36,457 bases of DNA from IMG/VR virus record IMGVR_UViG_3300050821_005476, positions 1 to 36,457 of that record; one strand, 5' to 3'. The notes beneath the pieces were generated by a model. That model made no database searches. It was given only the letters and a program-made list of their open reading frames with translations, and was not told the origin of the DNA. The translations under genes and the position numbers were made by a program. Source of the DNA: a virus. Shown in pieces: positions 7,270 through 14,424 of the stretch. Position 1 is the stretch's first letter; the number at the start of each line of letters is the position of its first letter.

Positions 7270-7649
7270 TTTGCCTTACCTTTACCCTCGCCGTCATCGT
7301 CGCCCGCGGCGATATCACCGAGGGCCTCGAATGTCGCCCGTATCTCGTCCTCAAGTTCTAGCGGTAGCGTGGTCTGTCCCGAGCGGGCCTCAAGCGCCCG
7401 GCGGAGTAGCTTCTCGGCCGCGGGGAGGTCTTCACCGAGGAGGGGCTCAATACGGCGGAGCCGCACGGTCACTATCTCCTCTCCGGTGTCCGAATCGATG
7501 GCCACGCGGCGGGCGTCGAATATCACCATTGCCGCGCGTAGCCGCTTCGGCCGGCGGTGGGCGCCCTCGGCCACTAGCTCGGGGGCGATGGCCGCTAGGC
7601 CGTTCTCCTCGCCCTTGGGGAGTACCGCTTGCCTCTTGACATCGGCCAC
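7266..7649 (-). CDS. Hypothetical protein
   Basis: A 127-residue protein of unknown function. The middle (RLRAAMVIFDARRVAIDSDTGEEIVTVRLRRIEPL) looks like beta-strands resembling a small binding domain. The C-terminus is helical and ends in an acidic and then basic tail (DDDGEGKGKAK). The GTG at 7649 is well supported by AAAGGACGG upstream. It is the first gene after a 97-base gap with a GC-rich hairpin, so it may begin a second transcript. Confidence 0.72.
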   Translation of the reverse strand: MADVKRQAVLPKGEENGLAAIAPELVAEGAHRRPKRLRAAMVIFDARRVAIDSDTGEEIVTVRLRRIEPLLGEDLPAAEKLLRRALEARSGQTTLPLELEDEIRATFEALGDIAAGDDDGEGKGKAK

Positions 7650-7693
7650 GGTCTTACCGTCCTTTCAACAGCAACGGGTCGTTGCGGTTAAAC

Positions 7694-7713
7694 GCGGCCC
7701 CGGGCGGGGCCGC
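7694..7713 (-). terminator. GC-rich hairpin between early genes
   Basis: GCGGCCCC and GGGGCCGC form a perfect 8-base stem with a 4-base loop. Read leftward it is followed by GTTTAACC, so only a short T run; it is at best a partial terminator or attenuator. A second small inverted repeat (GCAACG/CGTTGC, 7670-7684) lies just downstream, before the ribosome binding site of the gene at 7649. Confidence 0.45.
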
Positions 7714-7746
7714 GGGTCAGTGGGTGGGTACGGCCCTTGCGGGGCC

Positions 7747-7953
7747 TCATGGGAGCACCACGCGGCGCCTCGGGCTCTCTGGTTGGGCGCCCCGCTGTAC
7801 TCTGCTCCGCCACGCGTGATAGTCACGGTCGAGGAGGGCGACCCCGGGCTCGGTGTCGGCCCCGAGCCGCCGGGCGACCTCGTGTATGGCGTGGGCTCGG
7901 CGGAGGGTGGCGGCGGTGAGCGGGTGTAGCCGCGGTCGGCGGCGGGGCCTCAC
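7747..7953 (-). CDS. Small hypothetical protein
   Basis: A 68-residue basic protein. The centre (LTAATLRRAHAIHEVARRLGADTEPGVALLDRDYHAWRSR) reads as two helices and is more protein-like than a random frame. Its GTG overlaps the RecT-like gene's stop (GTGA at 7950-7953), the same coupling used throughout this operon. Function unknown. Confidence 0.5.
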   Translation of the reverse strand: MRPRRRPRLHPLTAATLRRAHAIHEVARRLGADTEPGVALLDRDYHAWRSRVQRGAQPESPRRRVVLP

Positions 7954-9053
7954 GAGGGGTCACCGGGCCGCTCGGGCTCGGCGGGCGGTGGCTCGGGCAT
8001 ACCGGGCAGCGGGTCGCCGGGGTCGTCGGCGGGCTCGGCGTCGGCGGCCGCGGGCTCGGCGTCGGCGGCGGCGGCCGCGGGCTCGGCGGTGAGCTTGCGT
8101 AGGGCGTCGATAGCCCCGAGCACGGTTACCGCCTCGGCCGCGGTGAGGTCACCGGTGCTGGCAACCTCACGGCCCGAGGTGCCCGCAAGCTGGGTGTTAA
8201 TGAACTCTAGGGCCTCCTCGGCCGACCCCGCCTTGCCTACCGCGTCGAGCCCCTCGATTATCTGCTTACGCTGGGTCCGGGTGAGCTTAGGCTCGGGCGG
8301 CACCGGGGGAGCGGGGTCGGGTTTGTCCATCGGCGGCACCGGGGGCGGGGCGTCGGGTAGCCGCGAGCCGCCCGCCGGCGCTCGCCGCCGCCTCGTGGTG
8401 GTCCGCGGCGCCTCGGGCGGCGGGCCGGCGGTGTCGGCCCCGGGCGTGGTGGCGGCCGAGCCGATGGCGGGCACCTCGGTCGCGCCGTCCTCGATTTCTT
8501 CCACCATGAGGGGCAGGCCGAGGAGGGCATCGGCGGCCACCCACCGGCAAGCCTCGGCCGTGGCACGGGCCACGAGCATAGATTTCGTCTGGGTACGCCA
8601 ATTCCCGTCCATCTTGCCGGGAAATAGCTTGGCGGTGGTGGCCCGTTCGATGTCCCACGTTGAGCGCTGCCACTGTTGCGCCCCGGCCCGGCGGCCGTCA
8701 ACGATGGCCCGAATCGAGGTGGACTCGCGGACCTCGACCTCGTGCCCGTTCTGTAGCAGCAACGCGCGGGCGGCGAGGGCGTACAACCCCACGGTGCCGC
8801 GGATAATCGTTATCGACCGTAGCGAGGCCATCGGGCCGAACCCTAGCTCTTGCCCGGCGAGGAGCACCATAGCCACCGTTTGAACGGTGCGGGTGAAGTC
8901 GAGGTCTTGTTTGGCGTCATCGAGCCACACGCGGAGCGTATCGGGCACGAACTCGGTCGGTACCATCTGCCGGGCTATCTCGGTGGCGGCCGCGGCCTCT
9001 TGCGCCCACGTGGCGAGGCTCTGTCGGTGCCCGTTCGGGCTATCATCGGTCAC
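7950..9053 (-). CDS. RecT-like single-strand annealing protein
   Basis: A 367-residue protein. Residues 10-190 match the RecT-type layout: an N-terminal helical stretch, a MASLRSITIIRGTVGLYALAARAL core, a beta region with the conserved W of AQQWQRSTWD, and a helical end with MLVARATAEACRWVAADALLG. Residues 195-245 are a Pro/Ala linker, followed by a helical C-terminal domain and another acidic Pro/Glu-rich tail. It would anneal complementary single strands in phage recombination or replication, paired with the exonuclease immediately upstream. The GTG start is supported by AGGAG upstream. Confidence 0.75.
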   Translation of the reverse strand: MTDDSPNGHRQSLATWAQEAAAATEIARQMVPTEFVPDTLRVWLDDAKQDLDFTRTVQTVAMVLLAGQELGFGPMASLRSITIIRGTVGLYALAARALLLQNGHEVEVRESTSIRAIVDGRRAGAQQWQRSTWDIERATTAKLFPGKMDGNWRTQTKSMLVARATAEACRWVAADALLGLPLMVEEIEDGATEVPAIGSAATTPGADTAGPPPEAPRTTTRRRRAPAGGSRLPDAPPPVPPMDKPDPAPPVPPEPKLTRTQRKQIIEGLDAVGKAGSAEEALEFINTQLAGTSGREVASTGDLTAAEAVTVLGAIDALRKLTAEPAAAAADAEPAAADAEPADDPGDPLPGMPEPPPAEPERPGDPS

Positions 9054-9123
9054 AACTATCGGCTCCTGTCCTGGGGTTGAGTAGTGGTGCGGGGTCGGGC
9101 TCCCATTCTGAGCCCGGCCCCTG

Positions 9124-9981
9124 TCATTTGGCGGCGGCGGCCGCGGCGGCCAGGTCCACCGCCGCGGCCGGGCCGGCTACCCACGTTTTCATGTCGTCTT
9201 GCCGGTCGAATAGCCACTTGAGGTGCAAGAAAAACTCCCACACGTCGGGGCCGGTATCGACGGGCTGTAGCTCGCACGCATCCGAGGAGATACGCACGAC
9301 CCCGGCGTGGTCGATGCCGAGCCACTCTAGGGGCCGCTCCTCGCCCCCGTCCTCGGTGGCAGCAACGAACACCTCGGCCCACCGGTAGCCGGTGAGCTGT
9401 AGGGCGGCCTCGGGGAAGATACCGCCGCCGGGCTTGCCGGTCTTGAGGTCCAGTAGCCACCGGCCGGCCGGGTAGCGTACGCCCCCGGCCTTGAGGGCGG
9501 GCAGGTCGGCGAGGAGGTCGAGAAACCCGCAATACCGGTGTGTGCGGTTGGCAACGAGTAGCTCGGTGGCCACGGGCTCGGGGTCGAACTCATCGAGCCA
9601 CGCCCGGTAGCTCTCGACGTACCCGAGCGATGCCTCGGGCACCTCGACGGCCTCGCCGGCAATGAGCCCCTCGCCGAGTGCGTGGACCTCGGTGCCGCGG
9701 GCGAGGGCCGGTTTGCTCGTGTTGTCCCACCGGGATTTTTCCAGCGTGCGGAGCCGGGCCGAGGGTGTCATTGCGGCTAGCTCGGTCCAGTGGTCGAGGG
9801 CGTACTCGGCGGTCACCCGGGCCGCCCAGTTAATGAGGTTGTCGTTGGGGAGCATGTCGAGGATTTTCGTCACGCCCGGGGCCTTGACCCCGTCGATTGT
9901 GAACCCGCGGCCGCGGGCACCGTACCGGCGGGTCGACACCCCGGCGGGGCGGGTCTGGGCGGTGGTTATGTCAGTGTCCAC
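9124..9981 (-). CDS. Cas4/RecB-like exonuclease
   Basis: A 285-residue PD-(D/E)XK exonuclease. Key residues in order are H100 in GTEVHALGE, E140, D154 in CGFLDLLADL, D178 and K180 in WLLDLKTGK, and the QLTGYR helix at 195-200. This is the RecB/Cas4-type core used by phage 5'-3' exonucleases. With the RecT-like protein it forms a Red-like recombination pair: resection, then annealing. The typical Cas4 cysteine cluster is not evident. The GTG at 9981 is preceded by GAGAGG; the frame begins the leftward early operon and diverges from the secreted-protein gene. Confidence 0.8.
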   Translation of the reverse strand: MDTDITTAQTRPAGVSTRRYGARGRGFTIDGVKAPGVTKILDMLPNDNLINWAARVTAEYALDHWTELAAMTPSARLRTLEKSRWDNTSKPALARGTEVHALGEGLIAGEAVEVPEASLGYVESYRAWLDEFDPEPVATELLVANRTHRYCGFLDLLADLPALKAGGVRYPAGRWLLDLKTGKPGGGIFPEAALQLTGYRWAEVFVAATEDGGEERPLEWLGIDHAGVVRISSDACELQPVDTGPDVWEFFLHLKWLFDRQDDMKTWVAGPAAAVDLAAAAAAAK

Positions 9982-10172
9982 GGGGCGGGCCTCTCACGCG
10001 ATTAGGTGCCATCGTACTACCGGGGGGTTGTACCCTTCCCGGTTATAGCACGATGCGGTCACCTCATCAATCACCCGCCGGGGCAGGTAAACCGGCCGGG
10101 GGCGTGCCGCGTCTAGCTACCGAACGGGGAGGCCAAACGGGCCGCCCCGGACACACGAACAGGAGTAATCTG
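9982..10172. promoter_or_regulatory. Divergent intergenic region
   Basis: This 191-base gap separates the leftward exonuclease gene from the rightward secreted-protein gene and must hold promoters for both. Leftward, TACGAT (about 10010-10015) is a TAnnnT-type -10 candidate for the exonuclease operon, and TGCTATAAC near 10044-10052 is a weaker one. No strong -35 is visible in either direction. Confidence 0.4.
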
Positions 10173-10688
10173 TTGCAGCTACGCAAGCTCGGCCAGCGGG
10201 CCGCCCTCCTCGTGGGGGCCTCGGCCGCCGCGTCACTCCTCGCCCTCACCGCGGCGGGGGCCGCGTCGGCGACCACGCTCGGGGGCACCCCGCAGCCCAC
10301 CGCACCCCCGACCATCCTCTACACGCCGCCCACCACGCACACGCCGCCCCCGGTCGTGCGGCACCACCCGCCTAAGCCGGTGCGTCAGTGCTTCTACTCG
10401 TGGGAGACCGAGACCGACGTGATTACGCTCGCGGGCCAGAACCCCGAGCCCTACGGCCAGCCGACCGAGCAGTACGGCCAGCCCACGGGCGACCCCTCGG
10501 GCTACGGCCAGCCGAACGGGCACCCGGCCAACACCGAGACCGTGCATGTTACCCAACTCGTGAGGGTGTGCGTCACGGGTGCCAAGGTGGACAGCGTTAC
10601 CGACGTGTCCAGCCCCGAGGCGTGGGTCACCGTGCCCACCCCCTCGGGCAACCCGCCGATTACCGACCGGTACGTCACGGCTAGCTAG
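10173..10688 (+). CDS. Secreted phage protein with YGQP repeats
   Basis: A 171-residue exported protein. A basic n-region (residues 1-9, LRKLGQR), a hydrophobic Ala/Leu core (10-28) and an ASA|TT junction near residue 33 make a convincing signal peptide. The mature part has a Pro/Thr linker, a QCFYSW cysteine, three YGQP-containing units in about 25 residues (PYGQPTEQ, QYGQPTGD, GYGQPNGH) and a second Cys in LVRVCVTG that could pair with the first. The TTG at 10173 is preferred because GGAG lies seven bases upstream and it places the signal peptide at the N-terminus. Function is unknown; a role outside the host membrane, such as superinfection exclusion or wall interaction, is inference. Confidence 0.7.
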   Translation: MQLRKLGQRAALLVGASAAASLLALTAAGAASATTLGGTPQPTAPPTILYTPPTTHTPPPVVRHHPPKPVRQCFYSWETETDVITLAGQNPEPYGQPTEQYGQPTGDPSGYGQPNGHPANTETVHVTQLVRVCVTGAKVDSVTDVSSPEAWVTVPTPSGNPPITDRYVTAS

Positions 10689-10754
10689 TAGCCGCCCGGT
10701 CGTAGCCGCGGCCGGCCACGGGGCGCCCGCTTCCCCCGTGGCCGGCCGTTCGCC

Positions 10755-10773
10755 TGCTACCGTTGAGGTAGCA
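10755..10773 (+). promoter_or_regulatory. Promoter-like extended -10 with overlapping palindrome
   Basis: TGCTACC (10755-10761), GTTGA, GGTAGCA (10767-10773) is a perfect 7-base inverted repeat. Read rightward it includes TGCTACCGT, an extended -10 of the same TGCTAnnnT form as at 2981, 29766 and 34067. It lies 41 bases before the start of 10814-11053, so that gene could be autoregulated. Confidence 0.5.
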
Positions 10774-10798
10774 CACCCCCGTAATTCGGCCCCACGTT

Positions 10799-10811
10799 CG
10801 GAAGGTTCACC
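10799..10811 (+). promoter_or_regulatory. CGGAAGGTTCACC leader / ribosome binding site
   Basis: It matches the CGGAAGGGACACC leader of three minus-strand genes at 11 of 13 positions, here on the + strand and immediately before the ATG at 10814. The GGAAGG core acts as the probable Shine-Dalgarno element. Confidence 0.5.
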
Positions 10812-10813
10812 GC

Positions 10814-11053
10814 ATGTCAGCAACCGCCCCCGCCCCCGCGGCGATTACCACCGCGGCCGCTCGGATGCTAGCGGCCGAGCGTGAGCCCCGCCCGGACCCT
10901 AAGTCGGTGCGTATGCCGCGCGGCCTGTTGCCGTGGTATGAGAAACACGCCGAGACTCTCTCGGCCTCCTCGGGGGTCAAGGTCACGACTAACCGAGCCC
11001 TCGTCATCGCTCTTGAGGCGTACCGGGCGGCCGTCGAGGCCGAGCCCTCGTGA
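10814..11053 (+). CDS. Small possible DNA-binding protein (ribbon-helix-helix-like)
   Basis: A 79-residue protein. After an Ala/Pro N-terminus, the segment SVRMPRGLLPWYEKHAETLS...TTNRALVIALEAYRAAVEAE resembles a ribbon-helix-helix layout: a short basic strand, then two helices. This is a weak fold guess. RHH proteins bind palindromic operators as dimers, and a perfect palindrome overlaps this gene's own promoter-like element. It may be the regulator of the TGCTA sites in this window. It is convergent with the holin: its TGA forms the first bases of the palindrome at 11051-11065. Confidence 0.6.
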   Translation: MSATAPAPAAITTAAARMLAAEREPRPDPKSVRMPRGLLPWYEKHAETLSASSGVKVTTNRALVIALEAYRAAVEAEPS

Positions 11054-11065
11054 AACTATGTTTCA
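11051..11065. terminator. Palindrome between convergent stops
   Basis: TGAAAC, TAT, GTTTCA: a 6-base inverted repeat that begins with the TGA of the rightward gene and ends one base before the TAA of the holin (11066-11068). It is followed rightward by TTATTT. The short AT-rich stem is a weak candidate for a bidirectional terminator. Confidence 0.4.
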
Positions 11066-11305
11066 TTATTTCCCTGGGTCGCCGGGCGGCCCGGGTGGCT
11101 TGCGCTTATTGCCGGCCTTAGTCCCGAGGTACACCGACACCGCCCCGATAGCGGTCCCGAGCACGGCCGCCACGGTGGCTATGTCCTCGGTGGTGACCTC
11201 GCGGCCGCGGTTGAGGATGGCCCCGATTGACCCGATGATGAGCACCGCGAACACCCCGACCACGATGAGCACCGCGGCCAGCCCCCGCCAATCGACCCGA
11301 GACAC
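11066..11305 (-). CDS. Holin
   Basis: A 79-residue membrane protein. A first hydrophobic helix spans about residues 8-31 ([18 protein letters not shown]) and a second about 43-62 ([18 protein letters not shown]), with a charged turn between ([10 protein letters not shown]) and a basic, Pro/Gly-rich C-terminus. Size, two membrane segments and a basic tail fit a small phage holin. It would permeabilise the cytoplasmic membrane and time release of the amidase encoded upstream. The start is GTG at 11305. It overlaps the 3' end of the collagen-like fibre frame by 188 bases, which is unusual and is treated as a finding. Confidence 0.75.
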   Translation of the reverse strand: MSRVDWRGLAAVLIVVGVFAVLIIGSIGAILNRGREVTTEDIATVAAVLGTAIGAVSVYLGTKAGNKRKPPGPPGDPGK

Positions 11306-13013
11306 CGCCTAACCGCACGATGAGCCCGGAGGCTTGCGTATGCGCGGAGGCGGGCGGGGTGCCTACCACCGAGGTAGCCGCCTTGAGCACCGCCGAACCC
11401 GAGTAGGGGCCACCGCCGAGCGGCACCGACCGCACCGCGAGCACCGCGTTACTACCGCCGCCGCCCGAGGGCACCGACACCCGCACCGGCCCGAGCGAGA
11501 GCGTGCCATAGGGCAGGGCGTTGTGTAGCGTCAACTGTCCCGAGGCCGGGCCGGTGACCACCGCATCGCCGATACCGTAAATCCACGCGATGATAACCCG
11601 CGGAGTCTCGGTGCCCGGCGGGGCGCCGTTCTCTAGCGCAAACGTCATGTGTGCGCTACCCGCGGACTCGGTACCGGCCGGTATCACGATGGTCGTGAGG
11701 TCCGTATCGGCGTTCTCGGCGATGACCCGGTCTGAGTTGATGGCGCCGAACTGGAATGATTCGAGCCGCCCGACCCGGGCCTCGATGCCGTCGATGCGGT
11801 TAACAATCGGGATGATATCGGCCCAACTGACATCGCCGGGGGGGCCTTGCGGGCCGACCGGGCCGCGTAGGTTGCCGTCGAGGCCGTAGGTCCCGCCGAG
11901 GAGCACCCGGTACACGTTGCCGTTGCCGGGCATGTCGGGCACCGCGTGATTGAGCACTAGCACCATGTCGCCGGGCACGCCGATACCGGCGAGCGGCGGG
12001 TCGACCGGTGACCAGTGCCAGAGGTTGCCCGCGAGCCCTTGCGGGCCTTGCGGGCCGGTAGGGCCGATGAGCCCCTCGGGGCCTTGCGGGCCGGTCGCCC
12101 CGGGCGGCCCGGTGACCTTCATCGCAATCCACGTAAACGAGGGGGTGAGCCCCGGCCCCGTGAACACGATTGCTTGCCCGAGGAGGGCGGGGTTATCGGC
12201 CGGGTTTGAGTTGAGCCACGCCTCGCCGGGCTTCATCTGGTACGGGGCGGGCGGCCGGTTTACCCCGTCGAATCCGGCCGGTATGAGGCCGTCAACGTGC
12301 TGGGCTAGCTCGGAGGCGGTCTTGGTCTGTAGCTCCATCACGATAAACGAGGGGGCGCCGGGGTCGCCGTCTGCCCCGTCTTGCCCGTCCTGGCCATCGG
12401 CCCCGGGGTCGCCCTGCTCGCCCTGCTCGCCTTGCGGCCCGGCCGGGCCTATCTCGCCGGGGTCGCCCCGGTCGCCCTTCGGCCCGGTAGCGCCCGGGGT
12501 GCCGGGGGCGCCATCGGCCCCGCGTGCCCCTTGCGGGCCGGTATCTCCCGGGTCGCCCTTCGGCCCGGGGGACCCGGTCGGGCCGGGTAGCCCACGGTCG
12601 CCGAGCGGGCCGGGCGGGCCGGTGTCGCCGACCGGTCCCTCATCGCCGGGCGGGCCGCGGACCTGCCCGGTTTCAATCCACCCGCCGGGCACCGAGGAGG
12701 GGCCGACAAACAGCCATAGGTACCCGTCGAGGGTGTACTCGCACGATTGGCCGACCCCGACCTGTATGTCGGCCTCGGGGCGCCTCGGCCCGTCCCACCC
12801 GGCCTCAATGAGCCCGTCCTCGGGTAGCTCGGCGGGCTCGCGCGACTCGCCGAACGCGAACACGATGACGGTTGTACCGCCGGGGTCGCCCCGCTCGCCG
12901 CGGGGGCCGCGCAGGCCGGGCGGCCCCATCACCGAGGGCCGGGCCTCGACGGCCACGCCGCCGCCCGGTAGCCGCACCTCGACTAGCCCGCCGGTTACCA
13001 CGTCGTTACTCAT
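11118..13013 (-). CDS. Collagen-like tail fibre protein
   Basis: A 631-residue fibre/minor tail protein. Gly-X-Y tracts occur near residues 30-46, 117-225, 303-333 and 385-395, separated by globular modules; long GXY segments usually trimerise. Two of the modules share a pattern with the fibre at 14425-15636 (GLI-A-W/FDG..., VG-S..Y..DG..W). The C-terminal beta-rich domain (about 440-565) is the likely receptor-binding or tip part. After about residue 570 the frame overlaps the holin and becomes His/Arg/Gly-rich, unlike the rest. A +1 frame would end at a TAG (11309-11311) just before the holin start. The ATG at 13013 overlaps the previous stop (ATGA). Confidence 0.8.
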   Translation of the reverse strand: MSNDVVTGGLVEVRLPGGGVAVEARPSVMGPPGLRGPRGERGDPGGTTVIVFAFGESREPAELPEDGLIEAGWDGPRRPEADIQVGVGQSCEYTLDGYLWLFVGPSSVPGGWIETGQVRGPPGDEGPVGDTGPPGPLGDRGLPGPTGSPGPKGDPGDTGPQGARGADGAPGTPGATGPKGDRGDPGEIGPAGPQGEQGEQGDPGADGQDGQDGADGDPGAPSFIVMELQTKTASELAQHVDGLIPAGFDGVNRPPAPYQMKPGEAWLNSNPADNPALLGQAIVFTGPGLTPSFTWIAMKVTGPPGATGPQGPEGLIGPTGPQGPQGLAGNLWHWSPVDPPLAGIGVPGDMVLVLNHAVPDMPGNGNVYRVLLGGTYGLDGNLRGPVGPQGPPGDVSWADIIPIVNRIDGIEARVGRLESFQFGAINSDRVIAENADTDLTTIVIPAGTESAGSAHMTFALENGAPPGTETPRVIIAWIYGIGDAVVTGPASGQLTLHNALPYGTLSLGPVRVSVPSGGGGSNAVLAVRSVPLGGGPYSGSAVLKAATSVVGTPPASAHTQASGLIVRLGGVSGRLAGAGRGAHRGRGVRGAHHRVNRGHPQPRPRGHHRGHSHRGGRARDRYRGGVGVPRD

Positions 13014-13432
13014 CCTGGCACTAGCTCCTCATCGCGGCCCGGGGCGAGGTCCGGGTTATTGCGGAGCGGGTCCGTTACCCGCGGTTTGACCAGCACTTGC
13101 CCGGCGAGGATGGTTACGCCCTCGCCCGCGGTGGGTTGCATCGCGGCGAGGTCGAACCGGCCCGGCCGTAGCGTGGTGAGCCGCGCGGTTGCCTCGCCGC
13201 GGAGCCACACCTCGACCCCGGTGTCGTCGGCGGCGGTCTCGAAATCGAGGCGGAGCCGGTCGGATATCACCGTGCCGGCGAACCGCCACGCCGATACGTC
13301 GAGGGGCTCGCCGCCCGCGTCGAGGATGGCCACCCGGAACGCGAACGGGTCGCCCTTCACGATGCGGAGCACCGCCTCGGCCGGCCACGCGTCGACCTCG
13401 GCCGGGGAGCACCCCGCGGCCGAGGTGCTCAC
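13010..13432 (-). CDS. Hypothetical tail-associated protein
   Basis: A 140-residue, mostly beta-stranded protein ([51 protein letters not shown]). Many siphophages have a small beta-sandwich protein of this type (BppU-like or fibre-linker domains) beside the fibre; this placement is inference from context. It starts with GTG in a GTGA overlap with the endolysin stop and ends in an ATGA overlap with the fibre gene. Confidence 0.65.
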   Translation of the reverse strand: MSTSAAGCSPAEVDAWPAEAVLRIVKGDPFAFRVAILDAGGEPLDVSAWRFAGTVISDRLRLDFETAADDTGVEVWLRGEATARLTTLRPGRFDLAAMQPTAGEGVTILAGQVLVKPRVTDPLRNNPDLAPGRDEELVPG

Positions 13433-14265
13433 TTGGCGTTACCGCCCTGATTCGACCACGCCCACGAGCCGCCGCCCGATGCCCGCCGGTACGAGCAGAT
13501 GTTACCGGCGCCGTTGACATACGAAATCACCAGAGACCCGGTCGGTGAGACCGCCATCGATACGCCGCTAATGCTCTTACTGGCCGGGTCGACCATGTGC
13601 CACGCCCCTTTAGTGTCGGGGCCAGAGTAGTAAACCCGCTGGTCTGAGCCGCGGCAGGCTCGGTAAATGTCATCCTTGAAAAACACCACGGCGGGGGTCA
13701 TCCTGTCACCTTCCGATGCGTTCGGGGGAGCCGAGGCGGGGGGCGCCCCGCCCGCGGCCTTGCTAATCACGTAATCCCACGGGAACCCGGGGCCGGGGTC
13801 GGTGCGGTCCCTCGGCTGTATGTCCACGTGCCCGCAGAGGCCACGCCCGGACCCCTGAGCTTGCGAGGCCGAGAGCTTGACTATCGGGATGCCGTAGTGC
13901 CGGGCCTCCTCGGCTATCCACTCTGCGCAGTTATCGAGCAGCCAGCCTTGCGAGTTGAGCCAGTAGGACCGAGACCAGCCGTTAGCCGCCCCCGCGGGGG
14001 TACACATCTCGATAGAGGTCGAGGCCGAGTTGTAGTTGCCTTGCGCCCACGCGGCCCGGTCCCGCCGCACGTACTCGGCGATTGTGCCACGCCGCTTGTT
14101 ATCGGCCCCGACGTGTGAGGAGACTTTCGCCGATGGGTTGGCAAACCAGTTGGCGAGAGACTCGATTGTCTGGGCGCCCTCGGTGGTGTGTAGCACGATG
14201 AGCCGCACAGACCCCGAGCGGGCGGAATGGTGCGGTGAGGGCATCCATAGGCGGTTTAGCGCCAT
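13429..14265 (-). CDS. Endolysin, N-acetylmuramoyl-L-alanine amidase
   Basis: A 278-residue lysin. Residues 20-165 are an amidase_2/PGRP-type domain. The zinc ligands are probably H26 (LIVLHTTEG), H146 (CGHVDI) and D156 (TDPGPGFPW), with a supporting HVG at 51-53 in SSHVGADN. It cleaves the amide bond between MurNAc and L-alanine of peptidoglycan. An Ala/Pro linker (171-185) leads to a C-terminal domain (190-278) with aromatic-rich beta-strands (VVFFKDDIYRAC, RVYYSGPD, ICSYRRASGGGSWAW) that probably binds the wall. No signal peptide, so release should depend on the holin. The start overlaps the stop of the small acidic gene. Confidence 0.88.
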   Translation of the reverse strand: MALNRLWMPSPHHSARSGSVRLIVLHTTEGAQTIESLANWFANPSAKVSSHVGADNKRRGTIAEYVRRDRAAWAQGNYNSASTSIEMCTPAGAANGWSRSYWLNSQGWLLDNCAEWIAEEARHYGIPIVKLSASQAQGSGRGLCGHVDIQPRDRTDPGPGFPWDYVISKAAGGAPPASAPPNASEGDRMTPAVVFFKDDIYRACRGSDQRVYYSGPDTKGAWHMVDPASKSISGVSMAVSPTGSLVISYVNGAGNICSYRRASGGGSWAWSNQGGNAK

Positions 14266-14378
14266 TCGGGCACCTCCTCGGCCTCATGTGGCGGGCCGGC
14301 CTCACCGGCCGGCGGGCCGCCCTCGGGGGTGTCGTCGGGCGGGTCCTGGTCGGGCCGGTCGTCCTCGGGCTCGGACAT
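14256..14378 (-). CDS. Small acidic Pro-rich protein
   Basis: A 40-residue protein rich in Asp, Glu and Pro (MSEPEDDRPDQDPPDD, then HEAEEVPEWR). It is supported by a strong GAGGAGG six bases before the ATG and by a 10-base overlap of its end with the endolysin start. Its composition suggests disorder. Function unknown; a possible lysis accessory, given the neighbours. Confidence 0.6.
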   Translation of the reverse strand: MSEPEDDRPDQDPPDDTPEGGPPAGEAGPPHEAEEVPEWR

Positions 14379-14424
14379 ATCGGGGCCTCCTCGTGGTGCT
14401 CTTGACGGTAGGTTACGCCCCTGC

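Noticed and set aside
11950-13089. A 379-codon rightward frame rich in Gly, Pro and Ser
   Set aside because: It is the antisense shadow of the collagen-like GXY repeats of the fibre gene.
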